The notes: generated by a model from the sequence alone, not told the origin. 64,000 nt of DNA from UBA10365 sp041441915 (GCA_041441915.1 JASDRS010000009.1:27803-91802); one strand, 5' to 3'; counted from the stretch's first letter, positions 1 to 8,877 are shown. Translations and numbers: made by a program.

Positions 1-486
1 ATTATGACCACAATCCATTCCTACACTGGCGATCAGCCTGCACTAGATCGACGCCATGAGGATCTTTACCGTGGCCGTGCGGCTGCAATGGCAATGGTAC
101 CCACCTCGACTGGTGCTGCACGTGCCTTGGGCGAGGTGTTGCCTGAACTTGCAGGCAAGATTGACGGCACTGCGATGCGCGTCCCCACGCCCAATGTCTC
201 TGCGGTGGATTTAACTTTTGTTTCTAGTAAGTCCGTTAACGTAGATGAGGTTAACGCCATAGTGCAAGCGGCGGCACATGGTTGTATGGGTATGGTTTTA
301 GCTTATGATCCAGAACCCAAAGTTTCCATCGATTTTAATCATACAACCCAGTCTTGTATTTTTGCTCCAGATCAAACTAAGGTAGTTGGTGGCCGCACGG
401 TGCGTGTACTGGCTTGGTATGATAATGAATGGGCGTTTTCGTGTCGCATGGCCGATGTGGCTGTCGTGATGGGGCAGTTAATTTAG
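1..486 (+). CDS. gap: glyceraldehyde-3-phosphate dehydrogenase, first paralog (C-terminal part, cut by window start)
   Basis: The reading frame is open from base 1, so the N-terminal NAD-binding half lies upstream of the window. What remains is the C-terminal catalytic domain: the TIHSYTGDQ segment with the active-site His, the LYRGRAAA loop, PTSTGAAR, and the phosphate-binding DGTAMRVPTPNVS. It is followed by a second full gap gene about 220 bases downstream, to which it is only roughly 60 percent identical by eye. Near the C-terminus it reads YDNEWAFSCRM where most GAPDHs, including the neighbour, have YDNEWGFSNRM, and LDRRH replaces LDTMH. The family function (oxidative phosphorylation of glyceraldehyde 3-phosphate in central carbon metabolism) is secure. 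Whether this copy has the same cofactor or direction preference is not. Confidence 0.93.
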   Translation: MMTTIHSYTGDQPALDRRHEDLYRGRAAAMAMVPTSTGAARALGEVLPELAGKIDGTAMRVPTPNVSAVDLTFVSSKSVNVDEVNAIVQAAAHGCMGMVLAYDPEPKVSIDFNHTTQSCIFAPDQTKVVGGRTVRVLAWYDNEWAFSCRMADVAVVMGQLI

Positions 487-706
487 TTAGTTAAACTATT
501 ATATAGCAGTTTTTTTGGCTGAATTTGTATTTATTTGACGGTGTATTTCTATTTTTTAAATAAAAACTTTCTGAATACAAAATATTATTTAGCCTTTTTG
601 CTTTAATTAGTGGATAGGGCTTGAATCTTTGGGGTTTCTGGTGATGTTAGCGCTATCAAATTTTGAATCCCAAACCCGCCAAAGGCTAAATCTAAGGAGT
701 GTGCTA

Positions 707-1708
707 ATGACCGTCAAAGTTGCAATCAATGGGTTTGGTCGAATTGGCCGCAATGTGTTGCGAGCTATTGTTGAATCTGGCCGCACTGATGTCCAAGTAG
801 TGGCTATTAACGATTTAGGGTCGGTAGAAATCAATGCGCATTTACTGCGCTTTGATTCAGTTCATGGTCGCTTTCCAGCAATTGTAACCACTACGGAAAA
901 CAGCATTGACGTGGGGCGAGGGCCGATACGAGTAACTGCGTTGCATAATCCTGCCGCATTGCCTTGGGGTGATGTTGATATTGCGCTGGAATGTACGGGT
1001 ATTTTTTCCGACCGTGACAAGGCTGCAATCCACCTACAAAACGGATCAAAACGGGTGCTGATAAGCGCGCCTTCAGCTGGTGCGGATAAGACGATTGTTT
1101 TTGGTGTTAATCACGGGGCTTTGACGGGCACAGATTTTGTTGTGTCAAACGCCTCTTGCACCACAAATTGCTTGGCGCCCGTAGCTCAAGTGATCAATGA
1201 CGCAATAGGAATTTCCAAAGGTTTTATGACTACCATACACAGTTATACGGGGGATCAACCCACTCTGGACACGATGCATAAGGACCTATACCGAGCGCGT
1301 GCTGCGGCTTTAAGCCTTATCCCAACCTCGACCGGTGCTGCTAAGGCTGTGGGCCTGGTTCTGCCAGAGCTTAACGGGAAGCTGGACGGCGTAGCTATTC
1401 GTGTCCCAACCCCGAATGTGTCGGTGGTGGATTTCGTTTTTGAAGCCAGCCGCACCACCAGCGTCGCTGAAATTAATGACGCTATTCGCGTGGCTTCCAC
1501 TGGGCGGCTAAAAGAGATTTTGGGCTATACTGATGTGGCAAATGTGAGCTCGGATTTCAATCATGATCCCCATAGCTCGATTTTTCATATGGATCAAACC
1601 AAAGTCATAGCCGGCATGATGTGCCGCATTCTGTCCTGGTATGACAATGAATGGGGCTTTTCAAACCGCATGTCCGATACAGCGGTTGCAATGGGCCGTT
1701 TGATCTGA
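707..1708 (+). CDS. gap: glyceraldehyde-3-phosphate dehydrogenase, second paralog (complete)
   Basis: Complete 333-residue type I GAPDH of the cytoplasm, converting glyceraldehyde 3-phosphate, phosphate and NAD(P) to 1,3-bisphosphoglycerate. The Rossmann motif NGFGRIGR sits at residues 8-15, the catalytic Cys at about 151 (SNASCTTNC) and the active-site His at about 178 (TTIHSYTGDQ). DGVAIRVPTPNVS and YDNEWGFSNRM are both intact. The start at 707 is chosen because it gives the canonical MTVKVAINGFGRIGR N-terminus and has an AAGGAG ribosome site 8 bases upstream (694-699); the frame is open further upstream but without family similarity. An Asp in VVAINDLG after beta-strand 2 suggests NAD use, by family knowledge. 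Confidence 0.97.
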   Translation: MTVKVAINGFGRIGRNVLRAIVESGRTDVQVVAINDLGSVEINAHLLRFDSVHGRFPAIVTTTENSIDVGRGPIRVTALHNPAALPWGDVDIALECTGIFSDRDKAAIHLQNGSKRVLISAPSAGADKTIVFGVNHGALTGTDFVVSNASCTTNCLAPVAQVINDAIGISKGFMTTIHSYTGDQPTLDTMHKDLYRARAAALSLIPTSTGAAKAVGLVLPELNGKLDGVAIRVPTPNVSVVDFVFEASRTTSVAEINDAIRVASTGRLKEILGYTDVANVSSDFNHDPHSSIFHMDQTKVIAGMMCRILSWYDNEWGFSNRMSDTAVAMGRLI

Positions 1709-1712
1709 AACC

Positions 1713-1755
1713 AAATGATATTAGGTGGCCCAAGCACCGCTTTATTTTTTTTTGC
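1713..1755 (+). terminator. weak candidate terminator after gap
   Basis: A short GGTG/CACC stem (1723-1737) is followed by a long T tract (1741-1753) just beyond the second gap stop codon. The T tract overlaps the 3' end of the convergent dsbB gene. The stem is only 4 bp, so this is tentative. Confidence 0.3.
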
Positions 1756-2209
1756 TATTGAGCCAAAGGACTGCCAGTAGGACTGAAGCAATACCATTCC
1801 AACTGGCCATCGAAAGCCCGACCATTTGCCAAGCCACTGCATCGCACAAGACAACGGGTGCATCAAAAATTTGCGCCAAAAGATTTTCGGCTGATAGGCC
1901 CTCCGTGGCGATTGAACCCGAACAGCGGCTCAGCCACCAGTGGCGTTCGACTCCCGTATGATAAAAGGCAATCGCAGCCGAAGTTGTCATGGCGATCGCC
2001 CCCAAATAGGATATAAAAATTCCTGAAAAAGCCCAAGCTGGCATAATCAAAGCCAATATGCCGATCAAGATCGCCGTTACGTGTGGCCAACGCTGCCAGA
2101 GACAAAGCTCGCAAGCCTGGAGGCCTAGGATATATTGAAACCAAAAAGCTCCTAAAAGCAAAAAGCTTGAGCCAAAAATAGCAAGCCATATTAATGTTGG
2201 GCGTTTCAT
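1742..2209 (-). CDS. dsbB: disulfide bond formation protein B (DsbB)
   Basis: 155-residue inner-membrane quinone reductase that reoxidises periplasmic DsbA. Four hydrophobic helices are visible. The first periplasmic loop carries the redox pair CELC (residues about 33-36), followed by WQRWPH. The second pair is split between SRCSG in the second loop and the downstream PVVLCDAVAWQMVGLSMASWN segment, which is characteristic of alphaproteobacterial DsbB. The start codon overlaps the stop of the upstream DedA-like gene by 4 bases (ATGA), so the two are very likely co-transcribed on the minus strand. Confidence 0.93.
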   Translation of the reverse strand: MKRPTLIWLAIFGSSFLLLGAFWFQYILGLQACELCLWQRWPHVTAILIGILALIMPAWAFSGIFISYLGAIAMTTSAAIAFYHTGVERHWWLSRCSGSIATEGLSAENLLAQIFDAPVVLCDAVAWQMVGLSMASWNGIASVLLAVLWLNSKKK

Positions 2210-2784
2210 ATGAATTTAACCATCACAAATCCTAGGATCACAGCCGCAATTGCCAAACTAAACAAAAGGCCTAAGCGCTCTTCGATAAAGTCTTGGATTA
2301 CAACCCCAAATCGCCATAAAAGTGTGGCGATGACGAAAAACCGCAATCCCCTCGCCACAAGGCTGGCCAACATAAAAACCGGCAAAGATAGGCCTGTGAC
2401 CCCTGAAATAATCGTGATTATTTTGTAAGGCAAAGGGGTTAGGCCAGCGATCAGTACCGCCCAGGCGCCATATTTGTTATAGTGGGTAGCAAAACTGTCG
2501 GAATGTTCTACACTTCCGTAAAGATTGAGCAGTGGCTGCCCCACAATATCAAATAGATAGGCCCCAATCATATAGCCAAATAGCCCTCCAAAAACTGAAG
2601 AAATAGTGGCAACTCCCGCGATCATCCACGCCCGTTTTGGCGTGGCCAAAACCATAGGAATGATCAAAAAATCAGGTGGAATCGGAAATATTGAGCTTTC
2701 GATGAAAGCAATTATAGCCAAAAACCACAGCGCGTGGCGATGCGCTGCTCGGTCGATCGTCCAGCTATAAAACGCTTTAATCAT
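2206..2784 (-). CDS. DedA/YqaA-family membrane protein (VTT domain)
   Basis: 192-residue polytopic inner-membrane protein. It shows the SNARE-associated/VTT-domain pattern: ESSIFPIPPDFLIIP near residue 30, a Gly-rich amphipathic stretch, then the GLTPLPYKIITIISG re-entrant motif in the middle. Family members are implicated in lipid (polyprenyl phosphate or phospholipid) translocation and membrane homeostasis, but no substrate can be assigned here. The stop overlaps the dsbB start, giving a two-gene unit. The alternative name YqaA family protein fits its short length. Confidence 0.85.
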   Translation of the reverse strand: MIKAFYSWTIDRAAHRHALWFLAIIAFIESSIFPIPPDFLIIPMVLATPKRAWMIAGVATISSVFGGLFGYMIGAYLFDIVGQPLLNLYGSVEHSDSFATHYNKYGAWAVLIAGLTPLPYKIITIISGVTGLSLPVFMLASLVARGLRFFVIATLLWRFGVVIQDFIEERLGLLFSLAIAAVILGFVMVKFI

Positions 2785-2823
2785 GTGACCTCGAGTAAGA
2801 AGGACGCCTTTGGGGGACGCAGG

Positions 2824-4839
2824 TTACAAGAGTGATTTTACTTTATCGAAGGTCGCTTCAGCTGTGATACCAAACTCTTTATAAAGCTGATCTGCTGGTG
2901 CCGAAGCGCCAAAACCCGTCATGCCAATGAAGCCCGCTTTTGTGTAGCGACCACGTTCGCCGTAAAGCCACTGCTCCCATCCCATTTGCACGCCGGCTTC
3001 GATTGCCACACGCACGGGACCCGCGGGCAAAATGCGACGCCGGTAGGCCAAATCTTGCTCGGAAAAAAGCTCCATACATGGCATAGACACAACGCGTGTG
3101 CCAATCCCTTGGCTTTGCAGCAGATCGCGCGCGGCCAAAGCTATTTCTACTTCAGATCCGGTGGCAATCAAAATGGCTTGGCGTTTGCTCACGGCTTCGG
3201 CCAAGATATAAGCGCCTTTTGCAGTAAGATTTTGGCTGGTGTAGGTCTTGCGCACCGTTGGCAAATTCTGACGCGACAGGGCTAGAACCGATGGTGTAGT
3301 TTTGGTAGTTAGTGCCAGCTCCCATGCTTCGGCTGTTTCGACCAAATCTGCTGGCCTAAACACCCAAGTGTTAGGCGTGGCGCGCGAAATAGCTAGATGC
3401 TCAACGGGTTGATGTGTAGGGCCATCTTCCCCCAGACCAATGCTGTCATGTGTCATCACATAGACGGTAGGTACCTGCATCAAGGCCGAAAGCCGCATCG
3501 AAGGGCGGGCGTAATCGGTGAAGCACATAAAGGTCCCGCCGTAAGCCCTAAAGCCGCCATGCAGTGCCATGCCGTTCATAGCCGCAGCCATGCCATGTTC
3601 CCTAATGCCAAAATAGACATAGCGGCCCTTACGGTTATCAGGAGAAAACACATCCATATCTGTGGTTTTGGTGTTGTTGGATCCGGTCAAATCTGCCGAA
3701 CCGCCAATGGTTTCTCCCAAAATTGGATTTACCACTTCAAGCACCATTTCCGAAGCGCGCCGTGTGGCGACCTTAGGTGAGGTTTCTGATGCCATTTTTT
3801 TCAATTTACGCAAGGCAGGCGCTAAGCGGGTGGGCATGTCACCCGCAAAAATACGTGTGAATTCAGCCTGCTTAGCAGGCGAAAGGGCAGCAAAGTCTAC
3901 CTCCCATTTCAAACGTGCATATTTTCCTTTTGAACCAATGTTTTCCCAGGATTTCTTAATGTCATCTGGAACAACAAAGGGCTCATGTTTCCAACCGTAA
4001 ACTGCACGGGTGTCTGTGATCAATTGTACATCAGTCAAAGCCCCGTGACCTTTTGAGGTGTCTTGCGCCGAAGAGCCAAATGCAATATGCGTCGCGCAGG
4101 CGATCATAGCTGGGAGGTCAGATGCTTTAGCCGCCTTGAGCGCGGCATTAATTGCTACAGGATCATGCCCATCACATTCAAATACGTCCCATCCCGAGGC
4201 GGCGAAACGTATTTTTTGGTCGGTAATATCTGCAATCGATACTTTGCCATCAATGGTGATGCCATTATTGTCCCAAAGTACGATCAGGCGTGACAACTGA
4301 TGTTTTCCCGCAAGGCCAATAGCTTCTTGACTTAAGCCCTCCATCAAACAACCATCGCCTGCGATCACATAGGTATAGTGATCAATAACGTTAGAACCCC
4401 AGCGTGCGCGCAAAGATTCTTCAGCCATGGCGAAACCCACGGCATTTGAAAGTCCCTGACCCAATGGACCTGTGGTGGTTTCAATTCCTGCTAAATGGCC
4501 ATATTCTGGGTGGCCTGCGGTTTTAGCGCCCCACTGCCGAAAATTTTTAACCTGTTCTAACGTGCAATCTTCATAGCCTGTCAGATGCAGGAGGCTGTAA
4601 ATCAGCATTGAGCCGTGGCCCGCTGATAGTATAAACCGATCACGGTTAGGCCAATTTGGCGCTGAAGAATCAAAATTCATGTGTTTTTCGAACAATACAG
4701 TGGCCACATCGGCCATGCCCATCGGCATACCTGAATGGCCTGAATTGGCGGCGGCAACCGCGTCAAGCGAAAGCACTCGAATGGCACAGGCTTTGTTCCA
4801 ATGATCAGGCTGTTGTTCGCGCAAGCTGGAAATATCCAT
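2824..4839 (-). CDS. tkt: transketolase
   Basis: 671-residue thiamine-diphosphate enzyme of the pentose phosphate and Calvin pathways, moving two-carbon ketol units between sugar phosphates. Visible landmarks in order: ANSGHSGMPMGMAD near the N-terminus, GDGCLMEGLSQEA and DNNGITIDG (the TPP/Mg GDG...N motif), then the pyrimidine domain with FGIREHGMAAAMNG and HDSIGLGEDGPTHQPVEHL. The start at 4839 (MDISSLREQQPDHW) is preferred because AAGGA lies just upstream and family members begin there; the frame extends to an ATG at 4914 with no ribosome site. It lies next to the two gap genes, consistent with a central-carbon block. Confidence 0.96.
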   Translation of the reverse strand: MDISSLREQQPDHWNKACAIRVLSLDAVAAANSGHSGMPMGMADVATVLFEKHMNFDSSAPNWPNRDRFILSAGHGSMLIYSLLHLTGYEDCTLEQVKNFRQWGAKTAGHPEYGHLAGIETTTGPLGQGLSNAVGFAMAEESLRARWGSNVIDHYTYVIAGDGCLMEGLSQEAIGLAGKHQLSRLIVLWDNNGITIDGKVSIADITDQKIRFAASGWDVFECDGHDPVAINAALKAAKASDLPAMIACATHIAFGSSAQDTSKGHGALTDVQLITDTRAVYGWKHEPFVVPDDIKKSWENIGSKGKYARLKWEVDFAALSPAKQAEFTRIFAGDMPTRLAPALRKLKKMASETSPKVATRRASEMVLEVVNPILGETIGGSADLTGSNNTKTTDMDVFSPDNRKGRYVYFGIREHGMAAAMNGMALHGGFRAYGGTFMCFTDYARPSMRLSALMQVPTVYVMTHDSIGLGEDGPTHQPVEHLAISRATPNTWVFRPADLVETAEAWELALTTKTTPSVLALSRQNLPTVRKTYTSQNLTAKGAYILAEAVSKRQAILIATGSEVEIALAARDLLQSQGIGTRVVSMPCMELFSEQDLAYRRRILPAGPVRVAIEAGVQMGWEQWLYGERGRYTKAGFIGMTGFGASAPADQLYKEFGITAEATFDKVKSLL

Positions 4840-5098
4840 GGGAGGATCCTTGATGAAGGCCTTGTCACCTTGACGCGGCTTGGCTTCTATGAACCAAATA
4901 TCATTTTGAGCCATAAGTTCAAGCTACGCCTGACAATATCTGGTGCATTTTAGAAAAAGCTTTGGCCGACAGCCTATTTTTCAGTAAGAGGTAGTCTCAT
5001 GAAAGGTTGCAACTTCTCAAGAATTTCACCACAATGTCCTTAAGTCTGAGGCATGTCAAGGTGCTGACGACCGTCTATAGATGCTGTAAGGGCAAAAG

Positions 5099-5518
5099 AT
5101 GACGCAGATCGCACAATTGGAACATCGCATTACAAAGGCTTTAGATCGCATTGCGCGCGGGCTTGAAGCGCAAGATGGCACTTTTGTCAACGCCAGCAGC
5201 ACCTGTTTAGATACTATTGCCGACCTTGAAGCTCAAAAGATATCAGCGTTGGCATCTGCTAGAGCTGCTCAGACTAAACTTAACGATTTAATTTCTCAGC
5301 TTGATGAACAGGGGCGCGAATTGCAGCGTCAATCGGTGGAGGTAACGTCGCTGCGGGTCCATATCAGAATGCTGCGGGAGCAGATGCAAGAGGGGACCGT
5401 GGACGGTCATTTGATAAACCAAACCTTGGCCATAGAATTGGCTGCTCTAGAAGCTGAGCGTAACAAGGATCGTCTTGAATTGGCCCAAATTGTGGCCGCA
5501 CTTAATCCATTGCTGTAA
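5099..5518 (+). CDS. hypothetical coiled-coil protein upstream of zapA
   Basis: 139 residues, almost entirely helical and charged, with heptad-like spacing of Leu/Ile throughout (LEHRITKALDRIARGLE at the start, LISQLDEQGRELQRQSVEVTSLR in the middle). No catalytic motif, membrane segment or signal peptide is visible. Only 13 bases separate it from zapA, so they are probably one transcript, and this pairing next to tkt recurs in Rhodobacterales as I remember them. A structural or division-related role is an inference from the neighbour alone. Confidence 0.8.
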   Translation: MTQIAQLEHRITKALDRIARGLEAQDGTFVNASSTCLDTIADLEAQKISALASARAAQTKLNDLISQLDEQGRELQRQSVEVTSLRVHIRMLREQMQEGTVDGHLINQTLAIELAALEAERNKDRLELAQIVAALNPLL

Positions 5519-5531
5519 TCAGAGGTACCAA

Positions 5532-5870
5532 ATGCCTGAGGTCATAATTTCTATCGGCGGGCGTAAGTTTGAAGTGGCATGCCAAGAGGGCGAAGAGCAT
5601 TTTGTACATTCAGCTGCCGCAATTTTTGATCGCGAAGCCCAGCCTTTGATTGTCCAACTGGGCCGCTTGCCACCTGAGCGGCTTTTGCTTATGGCAGGTT
5701 TGATGTTGGCCGATAAGACCGCGATCCTAGAAGATGAATTGCGTGTGCTGAAGGAAAAAAAATCAGAACCCCAGCGCGTTGAAGTGCCTTTGATCCCGAC
5801 TGAAGTTATAGAGACTTTGGCAGAAATCGCTGCACGCGCCGAATCTTTGGCACATATATTTGAAAAATAG
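5532..5870 (+). CDS. zapA: cell division protein ZapA
   Basis: 112-residue cytoplasmic FtsZ-ring stabiliser. The N-terminal globular part reads VIISIGGRKFEVACQEGEE, matching the ZapA signature (beta-hairpin with G-x-x-Y/F). A long C-terminal helix (ILEDELRVLKEKK onward) forms the dimer/tetramer coiled coil. The start at 5532 gives the canonical MPEVIISIGGR with a GAGGT ribosome site; the longer open frame upstream overlaps the coiled-coil gene and lacks similarity. A hairpin with a short T run follows the stop. Confidence 0.93.
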   Translation: MPEVIISIGGRKFEVACQEGEEHFVHSAAAIFDREAQPLIVQLGRLPPERLLLMAGLMLADKTAILEDELRVLKEKKSEPQRVEVPLIPTEVIETLAEIAARAESLAHIFEK

Positions 5871-5871
5871 C

Positions 5872-5892
5872 CCCACCCCAAGGTGGGATTTT
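5872..5892 (+). terminator. hairpin terminator between zapA and grxD
   Basis: CCCACC (5872-5877), loop CCAA, GGTGGG (5882-5887), then ATTTT. It sits 2 bases past the zapA stop and 4 bases before the convergent grxD stop, a natural place for a terminator. The T run is short, so strength is uncertain. Confidence 0.6.
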
Positions 5893-5895
5893 GGT

Positions 5896-6258
5896 TTAGG
5901 TGTTGGCTTCGCGAATTTTTTCGGACGCGTCTTTATCATATGCTACGCTATGTTGGGTAAATAGCACGTCAAGTTCACCGGACATAGTCATCTCGGTAAC
6001 AATATCACACCCGCCGACAAACTCGCCCTTTACATAAAGCTGTGGAATGGTGGGCCAGTCAGAAAATTCTTTGATGGATTGACGTAAATCGCCATCGGCT
6101 AAAACATTCACATCAGAAAATTCAACTCCCATGAAGTTGAGCACGCCCACCACACGGCTGGAAAAGCCACATTGTGGCATTGACTTCGTGCCTTTCATGA
6201 ACAAAACAACGTCATTTTTTGTTAGAGTGTCTTGAATGGTTTCTGTTGCTTCTGTCAT
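5896..6258 (-). CDS. grxD: monothiol glutaredoxin, Grx4 family
   Basis: 120-residue cytoplasmic CGFS-type glutaredoxin that binds a [2Fe-2S] cluster with glutathione and partners BolA proteins in Fe-S delivery. The active motif MPQCGFSS is present near residue 28-35, WPTIPQLYVKGEFVGGCDI supplies the GSH-binding loop, and the KGT before the active site is conserved. It lies immediately downstream of bolA on the minus strand, and the two proteins are known physical partners, so the bolA-grxD pair is a functional unit. Confidence 0.96.
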   Translation of the reverse strand: MTEATETIQDTLTKNDVVLFMKGTKSMPQCGFSSRVVGVLNFMGVEFSDVNVLADGDLRQSIKEFSDWPTIPQLYVKGEFVGGCDIVTEMTMSGELDVLFTQHSVAYDKDASEKIREANT

Positions 6259-6281
6259 TTTTTGTCCTATCTCTGACTTTG

Positions 6282-6521
6282 TTAGAAAATTTTAGTGGTG
6301 AGCGCTAAGGCATGTAAAGCCCCGCTGGGTCCGTCCATCTTGCCTTTCAGGCTTGCATAGACGGCGCGTTGTTGCTGAACCCGGTTCATGGATTTGAAGC
6401 TTTCGTCAATGACTTCGGCCGCCCAATGATTTCCGTCGCCGGCAAGGTCAGAAATGGTGATCCTGGCATTGGGAAAAGCAGCTCGGATCAGGTCTTCGAT
6501 TTCTTGTGCTTCTATAGCCAT
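6282..6521 (-). CDS. BolA family protein
   Basis: 79 residues with the BolA/IbaG fold: EDLIRAAFPNARITISDLAGDGNHWAAEVIDESF followed by NRVQQQRAVYASLKG and a conserved HALALTT near the C-terminus. The His near the C-terminus and the GDGNH loop are the expected cluster-ligand region for a Grx4-BolA [2Fe-2S] heterodimer. It is co-oriented with grxD 23 bases downstream, and purL lies further upstream in the same direction's context. Specific subtype (BolA2/IbaG-like by length) is inferred. Confidence 0.93.
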   Translation of the reverse strand: MAIEAQEIEDLIRAAFPNARITISDLAGDGNHWAAEVIDESFKSMNRVQQQRAVYASLKGKMDGPSGALHALALTTKIF

Positions 6522-6604
6522 GGGTGGTCCTTTAATTTTATTAAAATGTAGAACGTGCGTGAGTTCACTACAAGAGGGATTACTTATTTTGTCTGCACAA
6601 AGCC

Positions 6605-8767
6605 CTAGCCGTTTACGGCCTTGGCAAAGCTCTGGTTATAAATTGCTGTCAATTCCGATAGAGAAGCCACGTCATTACCAAGACGCACCTCATCGCCACC
6701 AAATCGTCCAACGATCATCAAAGGCACCTTATCAAAAATTGCGGCTGCAGCCAATGTTTGAGCCTGACTGTCAGAACAGGCTAGCACATAGCGCGCCTGA
6801 TCTTCACCAAAAAGCTGACCTATATCTTGGCTGTCAAGTTCAAAGCCAATGCCTGAAGTTTGTGCCATTTTAAATGAGGCTAGGGCTAGACCACCGTCAG
6901 ATATATCATTTGCTGCCCTAAAAGATTTACGGTTATCGCGCAAAAACGTGCCATTTTGGTGTTCTGTCAACAGGTCAACATGGGGCGCATCCCCCGATCG
7001 CATACCAAAGGCTTCTGCCAACAGAGCCGATTGCCCCAAATGGCCGTTGCATGATCCCAATACACAAATCAGATCGCCTGTTTGAGGTTCACTTAAAATT
7101 AAATCTTCAATTTTATGTAATAACCCAACCGCTCCGATGGTGGGTGTGGGCATGATGCTGTTACCATCTGTCTCATTATAAAGCGACACATTTCCTGACA
7201 CAATGGGCATATTAAGCGCTGTCACGGCTTCGGATATGCCTTTTATGGCAAAAACGAATTGTCCCATTATTTCAGGCTTTTCGGGATTTCCAAAATTCAA
7301 ATTATCTGTGGTGGCTAAAGGAAGAGCCCCCACTGAACAAAGGTTACGATAGGCTTCTGCCACCGCTTGTTTGCCGCCTTCAAATGGGTTGGCTTTTACA
7401 TATCGGGGTGTCACGTCTGAGGTGAACGCCAATGCCTTATTGGTGCCATGCACCCTAACCACTCCCGCGCCAAGACCCGGTGCACGGAGCGTGTCGGCCA
7501 TGACCTGACTGTCATATTGCTCATATGCCCAAGCCTTTGAAGCATAGTTGGGCGAACCTATCAGGGCCTTAAGTCCGGAAATAGGCGCTATTTTAGGAAT
7601 GGCGCCGAAAGGTACAGCCTTTTGAGGCACGACCCAGGGCCTATCATATTCAGGAGCATTGCATGACAACGCCTTCAGCGGCAAGTCAGCTTTAATTTCA
7701 TTATTCAACATGACTAAAAAGCGATCTTCTGCGATTGTTTCGCCTATAATGACAAAATCAAGATCCCATTTTTTGAAAATTTCGCGCGCCATATCTTCAA
7801 GGGTGGGATTGAGTACCATCAGCATGCGTTCTTGGCTTTCAGAAAGCATCATCTCGTAAGCTGTCATTTGGCTTTCACGGCAGGGCACTTGGTCAAGATC
7901 AAGGCGAATACCCAAGTTGCCCTTGTCGCCCATCTCAACTGCCGAACAGGTTAGACCCGCTGCCCCCATATCTTGGATTGAGACAACCGCGCCAGTTGAC
8001 ATCAGCTCAAGACAGGCTTCGAGAAGGCGTTTTCCCGTGAAAGGATCTCCCACTTGCACCGTGGGTCGTTTTTCTTCGATTGTTTCATCAAACTCGGCCG
8101 AGGCCATGGTCGCACCGCCAACGCCGTCGCGTCCCGTTTTGGCACCCAAATAGACCACGGGCATGCCTAGCCCAGAAGCGGCAGAATAAAAAATCTTATC
8201 CACATCAGCCAAGCCGGCAGCAAAGGCATTGACCAAGCAATTTCCATTATAGCTTTCATGAAAGCGCACTTCACCTGCGACGGTAGGCACTCCAAAGGAA
8301 TTTCCATAATTGCCCACACCTTCGACCACTCCTTTGACCAAATGCGCAGTTTTAGGATGCGAGGGCAGACCAAAAGATAATGAATTCATCGCCGCAATTG
8401 GGCGAGCGCCCATGGTGAAAACATCACGCAAGATGCCGCCCACACCTGTGGCAGCCCCTTGATGTGGCTCGATGTAGCTTGGGTGATTGTGGCTTTCCAT
8501 TTTAAACACAATCGCTTGTCCATCCCCAATATCAACCACACCCGCATTTTCACCCGGCCCGCAGATTACCTGTGGGCCCGTTGTAGGCAAAGTGCGCAAC
8601 CACTTTTTTGACGATTTATATGAACAGTGCTCGTTCCACATGGCCGAGAAAATCCCTAGTTCGGTATAGCTGGGAGTGCGGCCTAGAATATCTAAGATGC
8701 GAGCATATTCATCAGGGTTTAGACCATGCAATGCAATTAATTCTGGGGTGATAACGGGCTCTTGCAT
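6605..8767 (-). CDS. purL: phosphoribosylformylglycinamidine synthase subunit PurL
   Basis: 720-residue small-type PurL, the ATP-dependent synthetase subunit that converts FGAR to FGAM in de novo purine synthesis together with PurQ and PurS (not in this window). Landmarks: WNEHCSYKSSK near residue 45, MESHNHPSYIEPHQGAATGVGG (the catalytic His and nucleotide loop), then IQDMGAAGLTCSAVEMG and the second AIRS-like half with NLNFGNPEKPE. Length matches the bacterial/archaeal small form, not the 1300-residue fused enzyme. bolA and grxD follow on the same strand. Confidence 0.97.
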   Translation of the reverse strand: MQEPVITPELIALHGLNPDEYARILDILGRTPSYTELGIFSAMWNEHCSYKSSKKWLRTLPTTGPQVICGPGENAGVVDIGDGQAIVFKMESHNHPSYIEPHQGAATGVGGILRDVFTMGARPIAAMNSLSFGLPSHPKTAHLVKGVVEGVGNYGNSFGVPTVAGEVRFHESYNGNCLVNAFAAGLADVDKIFYSAASGLGMPVVYLGAKTGRDGVGGATMASAEFDETIEEKRPTVQVGDPFTGKRLLEACLELMSTGAVVSIQDMGAAGLTCSAVEMGDKGNLGIRLDLDQVPCRESQMTAYEMMLSESQERMLMVLNPTLEDMAREIFKKWDLDFVIIGETIAEDRFLVMLNNEIKADLPLKALSCNAPEYDRPWVVPQKAVPFGAIPKIAPISGLKALIGSPNYASKAWAYEQYDSQVMADTLRAPGLGAGVVRVHGTNKALAFTSDVTPRYVKANPFEGGKQAVAEAYRNLCSVGALPLATTDNLNFGNPEKPEIMGQFVFAIKGISEAVTALNMPIVSGNVSLYNETDGNSIMPTPTIGAVGLLHKIEDLILSEPQTGDLICVLGSCNGHLGQSALLAEAFGMRSGDAPHVDLLTEHQNGTFLRDNRKSFRAANDISDGGLALASFKMAQTSGIGFELDSQDIGQLFGEDQARYVLACSDSQAQTLAAAAIFDKVPLMIVGRFGGDEVRLGNDVASLSELTAIYNQSFAKAVNG

Positions 8768-8840
8768 GGGACATCCTTATAAGTTTGGCCCCAAAGCTCG
8801 GGCATTGCAAAGGGGTCATACTTTATAGCTCGCCAAAGGA

Positions 8841-8877
8841 AAAGAGCACTTGTGCCTATCCTGGGCAAGTGCTCTTT
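8841..8877 (-). terminator. perfect 12-bp inverted repeat between lysR and purL
   Basis: AAAGAGCACTTG (8841-8852) and its exact complement CAAGTGCTCTTT (8866-8877) flank a 13-base loop. Read on the minus strand it ends in CTCTTTTCC, so it can serve as the terminator of the LysR-type gene about 220 bases away, or be a structured leader ahead of purL. The rest of this 329-base gap (8768-9096) is A+T-rich with no credible gene. Confidence 0.5.

Noticed and set aside
5871..5895. 6S RNA expected downstream of zapA in some Alphaproteobacteria
   Set aside because: Only 25 bases separate zapA from the convergent grxD gene; there is room for a terminator but not for a 6S RNA.
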